From NCBI RefSeq assembly GCF_002205165.1, contig NZ_NIVS01000020.1, positions 124,001 through 188,000 of the forward strand: a stretch of 64,000 nt of DNA, given 5' to 3'. Position numbers and translations under genes: made by a program. Shown piece by piece: positions 26,239-34,533 of the stretch; within the stretch, counting starts at the first letter, position 1, and every line of letters starts with the position of its first letter. A model generated the notes under the pieces. That model did no database searches, was not told the origin of the DNA, and saw nothing but the letters and a program-made list of their open reading frames with translations. This DNA is from Stenotrophomonas maltophilia. GTDB taxonomy: Bacteria; Pseudomonadota; Gammaproteobacteria; Xanthomonadales; Xanthomonadaceae.

Positions 26239-26261
26239 AGCCGACCAACGGTCGGCTCTAC
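26239..26261 (-). repeat. SMAG-type GTAG palindrome carrying a stop codon
   Basis: Minus-strand GTAG followed by AGCCGACC-GTT-GGTCGGCT. The TAG is the stop codon of the histidine kinase gene. Confidence 0.9.
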
Positions 26262-27598
26262 CCGGTGGTGGGCCAGCCTGCCGGCAACGTCAACGTCGCC
26301 CGCAGTCCCGGCGCGCCATTGGCCAGCACCAGCGCTCCGCCGTAGCTCTCGGCGATGTCCGCCACGATCGCCAGTCCCAGTCCGCTCCCCGAAGCGCGCT
26401 CATCCAGCCGCACGCCGCGCTCCAGTACCCGCTCCAGCTGCTCGGCTGGAAGCCCGGGGCCGTCATCGCTCACCGTGATGCGCAGCTGACCCTGCAGCGG
26501 TGCCACCTCCACGCGCACCGCCTGCGCGGCCCATTTGCCGGCATTGTCGAGCAGATTGCCCAGCATCTCTTCCAGATCCTCGCGCGCACCGGCGAACACG
26601 CTGGCATCGTTGTTGTCGCAGGTAAAACGCAGTTCGCGCGCGGCATGTACGCGCTGCATCAGGCCGCACAGCGCGCTCACCACCGGCGCCACCGGCGTGC
26701 GCTGCTGGCTGTCCGCACCGAGGCCTGCAGCGAGGTAACGATCAATGCTGGCCTGCATGCGCGCGCTCTCGCTGCGCAGGGTCTGGCGCCAGTGGCTGCC
26801 GTCGCCCTCGGCCTCGGTGGTGAGGACGGTCAGCGGCGTCTTCAGCGCATGCGCCAGGTCTTCGGCGCTGCGGCGTGCGCGTACCACCATGCGCTGGTGG
26901 TGATCGAGCAGCGCGTTGAGCTGGCTCGCCAGCGGCGCGACTTCCTTGACCAGGCCCTGCTGCGGGAAGCGCACGTTCTCGCCGTTGCGCACCTGCCCGG
27001 CGATGCGGCCCAGTTCGGCCAGCGGCCGCAGGCCGTAATGCACCTGCGTCACCAGTACACCGAACCACAGCGCGATCAGCACGGCCAGCGCCAGCGCGGT
27101 GCGCTGCCGGAAACTGGCGACCTGTGCATCCAGCGGGCTGCGGTCGGTGGCGACCATCACGATCACCGGCCCGGCGGCACGGGGCAGGGTGACCTGCTGG
27201 GCCAGCACGCGCAGGGATTGCTTCAACGGGCCGCTGGCATCGAAAGCCTGCGCCGGCCCCGGTTGCAGCGCGGTCGGTGCGGCCAGCGCGTCGTCCCACA
27301 GCGAGCGCGATTGCCCAAGCGGGCGGCCCTGCGCGTCCAGCACCTGCCAGTAGTCGCCGGAGAACACACGGCGGTAGCGCTCGTCGGCCAGGGTGTCGCG
27401 CCAGTGCAGCTGGCCGTTGGCATCGCTTTCGGCCAGTGCCAGCACCGCGATCAGATCATTGCCCAGACGCTCGTCCATCGCGGTGCGCGCAGAGCGTTCA
27501 AACATCGCGCCCAACCACCAGGTGGCCAGTGCGGAGACCAGTACCAGGCCCAGGCCACCGGCCACCAGCAGGCGGGTGCGCAGCGAGCCGGTGGTCAT
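26258..27598 (-). CDS. PhoQ-like sensor histidine kinase
   Basis: This 446-residue inner-membrane kinase has transmembrane helices at about 10-30 and 168-187 flanking a periplasmic sensor of about 135 residues. A HAMP-like linker follows, then the phosphoacceptor motif AEDLAHALKTPL with His250. The ATP-binding domain has the N-box (LLDNAGKWAAQAVRV) and G-boxes (DDGPGLP and GSGLGLAIV). Its start overlaps the response-regulator stop (ATGA), so both are made together. The PepSY gene upstream in the same operon hints at envelope or metal/peptide sensing. The TAG stop lies inside a SMAG repeat, unlike almost all neighbours, which end in TGA or TAA. Confidence 0.93.
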   Translation of the reverse strand: MTTGSLRTRLLVAGGLGLVLVSALATWWLGAMFERSARTAMDERLGNDLIAVLALAESDANGQLHWRDTLADERYRRVFSGDYWQVLDAQGRPLGQSRSLWDDALAAPTALQPGPAQAFDASGPLKQSLRVLAQQVTLPRAAGPVIVMVATDRSPLDAQVASFRQRTALALAVLIALWFGVLVTQVHYGLRPLAELGRIAGQVRNGENVRFPQQGLVKEVAPLASQLNALLDHHQRMVVRARRSAEDLAHALKTPLTVLTTEAEGDGSHWRQTLRSESARMQASIDRYLAAGLGADSQQRTPVAPVVSALCGLMQRVHAARELRFTCDNNDASVFAGAREDLEEMLGNLLDNAGKWAAQAVRVEVAPLQGQLRITVSDDGPGLPAEQLERVLERGVRLDERASGSGLGLAIVADIAESYGGALVLANGAPGLRATLTLPAGWPTTG

Positions 27599-28257
27599 GG
27601 CGTCGCCGACAGGCGGAAACCCTGCCCGCGATGCGTGTGGATCAACGCGCTGCCCAGTTTGCGGCGGATGCGCCCGATCAGCACGTCCAGCGTGTTGGAG
27701 TCCGGATCGAAACCGTCTTCGTAGACGTTCTCGCCCAGCCGGGAACGGCTCAGCACGGTGTCCGGGTGGTGCATGAAGTAGCTGAGGATGCGGTGCTCCT
27801 GCGCGCTGAGCGCCAACGGCGCACCGTCGAGTTCGAAGCGGCCGGCATTGACGTCCAGCACCAGCGGGCCGCACTGCAGGCGCGGATGCGCGTGGCCGGC
27901 ACTGCGGCGGATCAGGGCGCGCAGGCGCAGCAGCAGCTCTTCAGGCTGGAAGGGCTTGGTCAAATAGTCATCGGCGCCGGCATCGAAGCCGGCCAGCTTG
28001 TCGTGCCAGCGGGCGCGGGCGGTCAGCACCAGCACTGGAAAGTCCCGCCCGGCCTGGCGCCAGCGCTCGATCACGCTCAGCCCGTCCAGGCCCGGCAGGC
28101 CCAGATCGACCACGGCCGCGGCGATGTCCTCGATCTGGCCCTGGTACTCGGCGTCCCGGCCCTCCGCACTGTGGATGACCACGTAGCCGGCCTCTTCCAG
28201 CAGCGTCTGCAGGCGGCTGGCGAGCAGGGCGTCATCTTCGGCAAGCAGCACGCGCAT
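27595..28257 (-). CDS. OmpR/PhoP-type response regulator
   Basis: The 220-residue DNA-binding regulator has a receiver domain (1-115) with acidic pocket EDD, phosphoacceptor Asp51 in AVVDLGLPGLDG, Thr in VLVLTARA and Lys in YLTKPF. A winged-helix output domain (about 125-220) ends with RRKLGSALIHTHRGQGFRL. The order PepSY, regulator, kinase, with one- to four-base overlaps, shows a single operon. Targets are unknown; the divergent PepSY gene at 28.7 kb is a natural candidate. Confidence 0.95.
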   Translation of the reverse strand: MRVLLAEDDALLASRLQTLLEEAGYVVIHSAEGRDAEYQGQIEDIAAAVVDLGLPGLDGLSVIERWRQAGRDFPVLVLTARARWHDKLAGFDAGADDYLTKPFQPEELLLRLRALIRRSAGHAHPRLQCGPLVLDVNAGRFELDGAPLALSAQEHRILSYFMHHPDTVLSRSRLGENVYEDGFDPDSNTLDVLIGRIRRKLGSALIHTHRGQGFRLSATP

Positions 28258-28556
28258 CAGTCTTTTTCCATTTTCAGCAGGCGGCCGGTCGCGGCATCGT
28301 AATCGAGCTCCATCACCACGCCGTCCGGGCCGAGGATCTCGACCTCGTAGGTGTCGTCATCCAGTTCCACCTCGATGAGCTTGCCGGGGTAACGCCGCAG
28401 CGCATCGGCGACCACCTGTTCCAGCGGCACGAAGCGGCCCTGGCGCACCGCCTGGCGCACGCTGTCCTGTTGGCGGCTGCCACCGTCGAGCACCCGCATC
28501 GGGTCCTGCGGGGCCAGGGTCAACAGCAGGGGCAGCATCAGGGACAGGGCGGACAT
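28257..28556 (-). CDS. PepSY-domain protein, first gene of the two-component operon
   Basis: This 99-residue exported protein has a signal-like start (MSALSLMLPLLLTLAP) and one PepSY module. DALRRYPGKLIEVELDDDTYEVEIL and the final DYDAATGRLLKMEKD show the family's alternating charged strands. Its stop overlaps the regulator start (TGATG). PepSY proteins in such operons are often targets or periplasmic modulators of the kinase; that is inference here. Confidence 0.88.
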   Translation of the reverse strand: MSALSLMLPLLLTLAPQDPMRVLDGGSRQQDSVRQAVRQGRFVPLEQVVADALRRYPGKLIEVELDDDTYEVEILGPDGVVMELDYDAATGRLLKMEKD

Positions 28557-28697
28557 ACGGGCACGCAGGGCAAAGGGCAGGCCACCGGTATACCGGGGAT
28601 GTCTAAACAGTATCTAACAGTCGCGCTCATGGTCCGGTTAGGCGCGATGACCACACTGGCGGTGCCGGAATGGACCGGCGCCCCCTCAAGGATTCCC

Positions 28698-29132
28698 ATG
28701 AAGACGATGATTGCCGCGACCGCCCTGGCCGCTGCGCTGTTCGCTACCCCGGCGTTTGCTGCCAACCTGTCCGCCGCCCAGGTGCAGGCCAAGCTGAGCG
28801 CGGCCGGCTACACCCAGGTGCACGAGCTGGAGCACGACGATGGCGTGTGGGAGGCGGATGTGACCCGCAAGGACGGCACCGTCGATGAAGTGATCATCGA
28901 TGACACCAAGGGCGAGATCTTCGACCCGCGTGACGGCCGCGCGCTGCTGGATGCCGGGCAGATCCTGGCGCTGGCGGGCAAGGCCGGGCTGACGCAGATC
29001 GAGTCGCTCGAGCGCGATGGCGCCACCTGGACCCTGGATTCGCGCAATTCCCGTAACCAGCGCGTGGAAGTGCGCATGAGCGGTTACGATGGCCGCGTGC
29101 TGGCCAGCAAGCGCGATGGCTGGTGGGACTGA
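28698..29132 (+). CDS. Periplasmic tandem PepSY-domain protein
   Basis: The 144-residue protein has a clean signal peptide (MKTMIAATALAAALFATPAFAA) and two PepSY repeats: about 24-80 (VQAKLSAAGYTQVHELEHDDGVWEAD) and about 85-144 (ILALAGKAGLTQIESLERDGATWTLD). It is divergent from the PepSY/two-component operon with 141 bp between starts, so it is probably regulated by that system. A binding or protease-inhibiting role is known for some PepSY proteins; none is shown here. Confidence 0.88.
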   Translation: MKTMIAATALAAALFATPAFAANLSAAQVQAKLSAAGYTQVHELEHDDGVWEADVTRKDGTVDEVIIDDTKGEIFDPRDGRALLDAGQILALAGKAGLTQIESLERDGATWTLDSRNSRNQRVEVRMSGYDGRVLASKRDGWWD

Positions 29133-29164
29133 TCCGGCCACGCCACCGCGCGCTGGATGCACGA

Positions 29165-29186
29165 ACGGCCGGGTTTCCCCGGCCGT
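29165..29186. terminator. GC-rich hairpin between convergent genes
   Basis: ACGGCCGGG-TTTC-CCCGGCCGT is a perfect 9-bp stem, 32 bp after the PepSY gene and 29 bp before the stop of the leftward gene. It has only a weak pyrimidine tail. Confidence 0.55.
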
Positions 29187-29214
29187 CCTCACAAGTACCT
29201 GGGGGCGGCAGCGC

Positions 29215-29721
29215 TTACCAGCGCGCCGGGTAATCCCAGTAGCCCGGGCCACGCCCGTAACCGCCGTAACCCCCGAAGCCGTCATAGCCATACGGACCGA
29301 AGAAGCCGGGGCCCTTGCCCTCGCTCACCCGGATGTTGACGTTGACGTTGCGGGTGTTGCCCTCATCGGTGGTGTAGTTCTTGCTCAGATTGAGCTCGGC
29401 CGCGTTGTAATGGCTGTTGCCGTAATTCTCGGAATAGCCGATGCCGGTGGTGAAGCTGCCGTTGACCCGCAGCTTGTCGTCGGTCACATGGGCAATGCCA
29501 TTGGCGGCCCGGTCGGTGGAGCGCCGGCCGGTGCGGTCGCCGTAGAAGGTGCCGGGCGGATCGCCGCGCAGGGACTGATCGCTCAGGTACTGCAGCGGCG
29601 CGTCCGGGATGCTCAGGTCCAGTCCGGTGGCGGACTGCGGGCCGGTGGCGCCTGCAGCAGACTGGGCCAGCGCCACACCGGGCAGGGACAGGCACAGCAG
29701 CAGGGGAAGCAGGCGGATCAT
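29215..29721 (-). CDS. Uncharacterised secreted protein with Gly/Tyr-rich tail
   Basis: The 168-residue protein has a signal peptide (MIRLLPLLLCLSLPGVALAQ). The central part alternates polar and hydrophobic residues (DDKLRVNGSFTTGIGYSENYG, NAAELNLSKNYTTDEGN) like a short beta-strand region. The last 30 residues are rich in Gly, Tyr, Phe and Pro (GPYGYDGFGGYGGYGRGPGYW). I do not recognise a named family. The strands suggest an outer-membrane-associated or surface protein. The next upstream gene on this strand is about 100 bp away past its own promoter region. Confidence 0.7.
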   Translation of the reverse strand: MIRLLPLLLCLSLPGVALAQSAAGATGPQSATGLDLSIPDAPLQYLSDQSLRGDPPGTFYGDRTGRRSTDRAANGIAHVTDDKLRVNGSFTTGIGYSENYGNSHYNAAELNLSKNYTTDEGNTRNVNVNIRVSEGKGPGFFGPYGYDGFGGYGGYGRGPGYWDYPARW

Positions 29722-29819
29722 GAGAGGCTCCGGAGCGAACAGGCGGGACGGCCGACAGCGCTGACGCTAGCAGCCGTAGTTTGAATGATGCCTGTCATAG
29801 CGTGCGTTGCAAGGGGAAC

Positions 29820-31031
29820 TCAGCCCAACCGGTCAAATCCGAACAGCTCGGCCAGCGGATGCCGGCGGCGTTCGATCCGCGCCCGCAGCAGCCCGGCGCC
29901 GATCATGGAGTAGGTGATCCCGTTGCCGCCGTAGGCCATCGCGAACAGCACCCGCGGCCCCCACTGTGGGTGCGGACCGAAGAAGGGCAGGCCATCGTGG
30001 GTCTCGGCGAAGGTGCCCCCCCAGGAGAACGCCGGCTGCAGCGGCAGGTGCGGGAACAGCTTGGCGGTCTTCTTGAGCAGCTTGCCGGTCTTGCTCTCCA
30101 CACGCCGGTCGCGCCGCGCCGGGAGATCGATGGCGTCGTCTTCGCCGCCGATCAGCAGCCGGTTGTCGCCGGTACTGCGCAGGTAGAGATAGGGCCGCGC
30201 CGATTCCCAGGCCATCGTCTCGCGCAGCGGGCCGAGCAGATCCGGGTGGATCGGGTCGGTGATGAACGCGTAGCTGCTGCGGTTGCGCGCCACCGAGGGC
30301 GTCAGCCAGCGCTGTCCGGCATAGCCGGTGGCCAGCACCACGTGGCGGGCGCGGATGCGTGCGCCGCCCAGGGTGGTGGCGGTGACGCCGCGCGGGGTGG
30401 GCGTGAGGGTATCGAGCACGGTGCGGTCGTAGACCCCGCAGCCGCGCGTGTGCAGCCGCATCAGCAGGCGATAGGTCAGCCGGTACGGATCGATGCGTGC
30501 CGCCAGCGCGCTGAGGATCGCCCCGGGCGCTCGGATGCCGTACTCGTCCGCGACCGCCTCGCTGTCCAGCCAGCGCACCTCGAAGCCGTGCCTGGCACGC
30601 AGCGCGCACTCTTCGGCCAGCACCGCCTGATGCCCGCGCTTGCTCGCGTAGTACAGGCTGGCCATGCGGTGGCAGTCCACATCGCGGAACGGCGCGGCCA
30701 CCGCGCAGATGGCCGGAATCGCATCAGCACAGGCCTGGTAGGCCTGCACGGCGGCGTCCTCGCCGTAGCGTTGGGCGAGGTCGATCAGGTGGGTGTCGAT
30801 CTCATACTGCAGCAGCGCGGTGCTGGCCGCCGTGCTGCCCCAGCCGATGTCGCGCTGTTCGATCAGCGCCACATCATGGCCGTGCGCACACAGCTCATCG
30901 GCGATCAGCGCACCGCTGATGCCGCCACCGACCACCAGCACCTCGCAGTTCAGATCGTTTTCCAGCGGTGGAAACGCATGCATCAGGCCGTTTCGCACGG
31001 CCCAGAACGGGTAACCGCTCTTCAGATCCAT
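29820..31031 (-). CDS. FAD-dependent DadA-type oxidoreductase
   Basis: This 403-residue soluble enzyme has an N-terminal dinucleotide fold CEVLVVGGGISGALIADELCAHGHDVALIE, then a DAO-type substrate domain. DRTVLDTLTPTPRGVTATTLGG and RHVVLATGYAGQRWL are the mid-protein FAD contacts, and FAMAYGGNGITYSMIGAGLL is the C-terminal FAD signature. It resembles glycine/D-amino-acid oxidases. The lipocalin gene is 7 bp upstream on the same strand, so the pair is co-transcribed. Substrate is unknown. Confidence 0.88.
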   Translation of the reverse strand: MDLKSGYPFWAVRNGLMHAFPPLENDLNCEVLVVGGGISGALIADELCAHGHDVALIEQRDIGWGSTAASTALLQYEIDTHLIDLAQRYGEDAAVQAYQACADAIPAICAVAAPFRDVDCHRMASLYYASKRGHQAVLAEECALRARHGFEVRWLDSEAVADEYGIRAPGAILSALAARIDPYRLTYRLLMRLHTRGCGVYDRTVLDTLTPTPRGVTATTLGGARIRARHVVLATGYAGQRWLTPSVARNRSSYAFITDPIHPDLLGPLRETMAWESARPYLYLRSTGDNRLLIGGEDDAIDLPARRDRRVESKTGKLLKKTAKLFPHLPLQPAFSWGGTFAETHDGLPFFGPHPQWGPRVLFAMAYGGNGITYSMIGAGLLRARIERRRHPLAELFGFDRLG

Positions 31032-31038
31032 TGCAGCC

Positions 31039-31533
31039 TCAGGCGGTGGGGTGGCCGGTATGCGGGGTCTGGATCAGCTCGGTCAGGTCGAAGCCCTGCA
31101 GGCGCGCCTGCGCCAAGTAGTGTTCCTGGGTGGTGCGGTCGAGCGTGGGGGTACGCGAGAGCAGCCAGAGGAACTTGCGGTCCGGGCTGCCGACCAGCGA
31201 AACGCTGTAATCCGGCGCGATCTGGATCACCCAGTAGTCGCCCTTGGTGAAGGGCAGCCAGCGCAGGCCCTTGGGCAGGAAGCTGACCTCCAGCCGCGCG
31301 GTGTCGTTGTCGACCGGGCAGGCTTCACCGTCGGCTTCCTCGATCTCGTTCCCCATGCGGCAGCGATTGACCACGGCGACATGGCCGTTGTCTTTCAGGC
31401 TGTAATGCGCGGACACATCGGTGCAGCCTTCCGGCTCGTGCTTCATGGGCAGGCGGGCGATCTCGTACCAGGTGCCCAGGTAGCGCGGCAGCTTGAGGTC
31501 GGGAACGGTTTTCAGGTCGGGATGTGTGGTCAT
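31039..31533 (-). CDS. Bacterial lipocalin (Blc-like)
   Basis: The 164-residue protein carries the lipocalin signature LPRYLGTWYEIARLP near residue 15, plus the beta-barrel strands CTDVSAHYSLKDNGHVAVVNRC, GDYWVIQIAPDYSVSLVGSPDRKFLWLLSR and the C-terminal helix. Unlike E. coli Blc it shows no lipobox from the ATG at 31533, so it may be cytoplasmic. A longer frame upstream gives no signal peptide. The two cysteines match the family disulphide positions. It is in one transcript with the FAD oxidoreductase. Confidence 0.9.
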   Translation of the reverse strand: MTTHPDLKTVPDLKLPRYLGTWYEIARLPMKHEPEGCTDVSAHYSLKDNGHVAVVNRCRMGNEIEEADGEACPVDNDTARLEVSFLPKGLRWLPFTKGDYWVIQIAPDYSVSLVGSPDRKFLWLLSRTPTLDRTTQEHYLAQARLQGFDLTELIQTPHTGHPTA

Positions 31534-31716
31534 GGGCAACGGCTGGTGGGAATGCGATCCCACGATGCCGGGCCTGCTGCCACGGCCGGGTGAAGCCGGG
31601 GCGAGTACGGCGTCGAGAACGCTGCGTTGTCGATGCGTCATGCTGCGGCCGGGTGGGCGGCGCTATGCTGGGGCGGAGCGCCATGAGCGCTTCTTTCAAC
31701 AGCGATGGAGATGCGG

Positions 31717-31965
31717 ATGTACCAGGTGATTCTGCTCAAGAGCGAAACCGGCTTTGCCCGCCAACAACGGGAGACGGCCGATGATGTGGTCGACCATGAC
31801 GGGGTGACCTACACCCTGCGCGCCGGGCCGCGGCAGCCGCTGCCGACCGATCACGCCTGGGACGAGATCGCGGTCTACGCGCCCGAAGAGATCACTGAAG
31901 AAGAGTTCCAGGACTGGTACGCCCGCCTGCAGCCGCAGGTCGAAGAGCTCCGCCTGAAGTACTGA
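31717..31965 (+). CDS. Small acidic conserved-hypothetical protein
   Basis: The 82-residue product has the look of a compact soluble alpha/beta protein: MYQVILLKSETGFARQQ, DHDGVTYTLR, and a charged helix EEITEEEFQDWYARLQPQVEELRLKY. I prefer the ATG at 31717 because GGAG lies five to six bases before it; ATGs at 31705 and 31711 are in frame. Function is unknown. It lies between the divergent lipocalin operon and the mechanosensitive channel gene. Confidence 0.65.
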   Translation: MYQVILLKSETGFARQQRETADDVVDHDGVTYTLRAGPRQPLPTDHAWDEIAVYAPEEITEEEFQDWYARLQPQVEELRLKY

Positions 31966-32047
31966 GCGGCCGCATACCTGTTCTGAACGGGGCCCGGTTT
32001 ATAGTCGCGGGCAGGCGCGGTGGTCCGCGCGAACCGTTGGTGCTGGC

Positions 32048-34498
32048 GTGTCGCTTCGTCATTCTTCGTGTGTGGTGCGGTCGTTGTCGTGGCTGCTGTT
32101 GTTGGCCTGGCTGGGGGCCGCGCCGATCGCGCTGGCCCAGGCCGGCGACCCGGATCCGGACCCTGCCAAGCAGCTGGTCCAGGCCGAAAAGGCCTTCCGG
32201 TCCATCAGTGACGACCTGGAGGATGCGGCCACCACAGAAACCCTCAAGACGCTGTCCGACCGCGCCCTGGCCGTCCAGCGTGATGCGGACGGCCTGCAGA
32301 GTGCGCTGGACCCGCTGCTCAAGCAGGTGGACGCGCGCCTGTCCCAGCTCGGCGAGGTGGCCGAAGGCACCGTCGAGCCGCCGGAAGTCAGCCGGCAGCG
32401 CAAGGCGCTGAACCAGCAGAAGGCCGACATCAACGCGCAGATCGCCCGCGCCAAACTGCTTTCGGTGGATGCCAAGCAGCTCGGCGAGCGCATTGAGAAG
32501 ATGCGGGTCACCCAGTTCAGCGAGCAGCTGACGCGCAAAGTCGCCTCGCCGTTGTCGCCCGCGTTGTGGCGCAGCTTCGCCAAGGATGTGCCGGGGGATG
32601 TGGATCGCCTGGCCATCCTGTACCACATGGGCGTGGACACCGCGCGCAAGGCGATCGCCAGGCACGGCTGGACCGCGCCGCTCATCGGTCTGGGCGTGGC
32701 CCTGGTGATGTTCTTTCCGCTGCGGCTGTGGCTGCGCGCGCTGGGCCGGCGCTTCGCCGCCTCCGAGCGGGCACCGGATGGACGGCTGCGCCGCTCCGGG
32801 CTGGCGGTCTGGCTGCTGCTGGTCGGCACGCTGCTGCCCGGCCTGGCCGCGGTTGCGTTGATCGAATCACTGGATGCGATTGGGGCGATCCCGGCGCGTC
32901 TGCAGTCGGTGGCCGAGACCTTCGAGGTGGCCACCTTCGTGGCGGCCTTCATCGCTGCGCTCAGTGCCTGCCTGCTGGTGCCCAAGCGGCCGTCGTGGCG
33001 GCTGCTGTCGCTGGATGACAGCGCGGCCTGGCGCCTGCGCAAGTACGCCTGGGGCGCGGCCGGCCTGACCTGGCTGAGCATCATGCTGGTTGCCCTGGAC
33101 CGTGCGGCACGCACCAGCGAGGTGACCACGGTCGCCGTGGACGGGCTGATCGCGCTGACCTACATGGGGCTGATCATCGCGATCCTGGTTTCGCTGGCGC
33201 GCATGCACAACCGCCAGGCGGCCGAAGCTGCCGAAGCCCAAGCGCGTGCCGATCCCCGCGCCGGTGGCGATGGCAAGGTACGCGGCGCACCCCGTCGCAG
33301 CGGCTGGATCGTGCTCGCGCGCTTGGCCGGCCACATCGCCGTGGCAGCGGCGGTGATCGCCACCCTGCTGGGCTATCTCAACTTCGCACTGTTCGTCGCC
33401 CAGCAACTGGTCTGGGGCGCAGTGGTGCTGATGGCCGTCTCGCTGCTGCTCAAGTTCGCCGATGACCTGGCCACCTGGGCCCTGGCGCCCAGCAGCCGTG
33501 CCGGGCAGACCATCGTGTTGACCACCGGGCTCAGCGAGGCGCGGGTGGAGCAGGCCGGCGTGCTGCTGTCGGCGGTGCTGCGTGTCGGTGTGATCCTGCT
33601 CGGCCTGCTGGCACTGGCGGCACCGTTCGGCAACCTCAACGCTTTCCTCGGTGGGCTGGATTCGCTGTCCGGCGGGCTGAAGATCGGTGAGACCACGCTC
33701 AGGCCGAGCACCGTGATGTACGCGGTGCTGGTGTTCCTGGTGGTATGGGCGGTCATGCAGGCGTTCCAGCGCTGGCTGAGCGACACCTACCTGCCCAAGA
33801 CCGAACTGGACGCCGGTGCGCGCAACTCGATCAGCACCGTCACCCGCTACCTCGGCATCATCGCCGCGGTGCTGTGGGGCCTGACCGCGCTGGGGATCGG
33901 CTTCGAGAAACTGGCGCTGGTGGTCAGCGCACTGTCGGTGGGTATCGGTTTCGGCCTGCAGGCGATCACCCAGAACTTCGTCTCCGGCCTGATCCTGCTG
34001 GCTGAGCGGCCGGTGAAGATCGGCGATTGGGTCAAGCTGGGCGACCAGGAGGGCGACATCAAGCGGATCAGCGTGCGCTCGACCGAGATCCAGGTGGGCG
34101 ACAAGTCGACCCTGATCGTGCCGAACTCCGAGCTGATCACCAAGACCATCCGCAACATGACGATGGGCAACGCGCAGGGCCGGATCCAGATCCAGTTCTC
34201 GGTGCCGTTGAACACCGATGTGGCCGCATTGCGGCAGATCCTGCTGGATGCGTACACCGATCACCCGGGCGTGCTGAGCGATCCGGCGCCGTCGGTGTTC
34301 ATCGATTCGATCGCCAATGGGCAGATCGCGATCAACAGCTTCGCTTACGTGTCGGGCCCGCGTGCGGTATACGGCGCACGCAGCGAACTGTACTTCACGA
34401 TGCTGCAGAAGTTTGCCGCCGCCGGGATCGCGCTGTCGGCGCCGACGGATATCCATCTGGTGCGCGATCCGGCCGCCCAGCCGGACCCGGACGCGTAA
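32048..34498 (+). CDS. DUF3772-containing MscS-family mechanosensitive channel
   Basis: The protein has 816 residues. From the GTG start a signal peptide (about 1-30) leads to a periplasmic coiled-coil DUF3772 region (about 35-185, with EKAFRSISDDLEDAATTETL). Eleven or so membrane helices follow. The last and its C-terminal domain match MscS: GIGFGLQAITQNFVSGLILLAERPVKIGDWVKLGDQEG. The soluble vestibule domain is about 640-800. It should protect against hypo-osmotic shock, like MscK/YbdG types. TATAGT at 32000-32005 is a possible -10 element. Confidence 0.92.
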   Translation: MSLRHSSCVVRSLSWLLLLAWLGAAPIALAQAGDPDPDPAKQLVQAEKAFRSISDDLEDAATTETLKTLSDRALAVQRDADGLQSALDPLLKQVDARLSQLGEVAEGTVEPPEVSRQRKALNQQKADINAQIARAKLLSVDAKQLGERIEKMRVTQFSEQLTRKVASPLSPALWRSFAKDVPGDVDRLAILYHMGVDTARKAIARHGWTAPLIGLGVALVMFFPLRLWLRALGRRFAASERAPDGRLRRSGLAVWLLLVGTLLPGLAAVALIESLDAIGAIPARLQSVAETFEVATFVAAFIAALSACLLVPKRPSWRLLSLDDSAAWRLRKYAWGAAGLTWLSIMLVALDRAARTSEVTTVAVDGLIALTYMGLIIAILVSLARMHNRQAAEAAEAQARADPRAGGDGKVRGAPRRSGWIVLARLAGHIAVAAAVIATLLGYLNFALFVAQQLVWGAVVLMAVSLLLKFADDLATWALAPSSRAGQTIVLTTGLSEARVEQAGVLLSAVLRVGVILLGLLALAAPFGNLNAFLGGLDSLSGGLKIGETTLRPSTVMYAVLVFLVVWAVMQAFQRWLSDTYLPKTELDAGARNSISTVTRYLGIIAAVLWGLTALGIGFEKLALVVSALSVGIGFGLQAITQNFVSGLILLAERPVKIGDWVKLGDQEGDIKRISVRSTEIQVGDKSTLIVPNSELITKTIRNMTMGNAQGRIQIQFSVPLNTDVAALRQILLDAYTDHPGVLSDPAPSVFIDSIANGQIAINSFAYVSGPRAVYGARSELYFTMLQKFAAAGIALSAPTDIHLVRDPAAQPDPDA

Positions 34499-34503
34499 AG
34501 AAA

Positions 34504-34530
34504 CCGGTGCCGGCCCATGGTCGGCACCGG
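34504..34530. terminator. Perfect hairpin between convergent mscS-type gene and opgB
   Basis: CCGGTGCCG, a nine-base loop, then CGGCACCGG. No T run follows; it may act as a shared terminator or be a degenerate palindromic repeat. Confidence 0.45.
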
Positions 34531-34533
34531 CCG

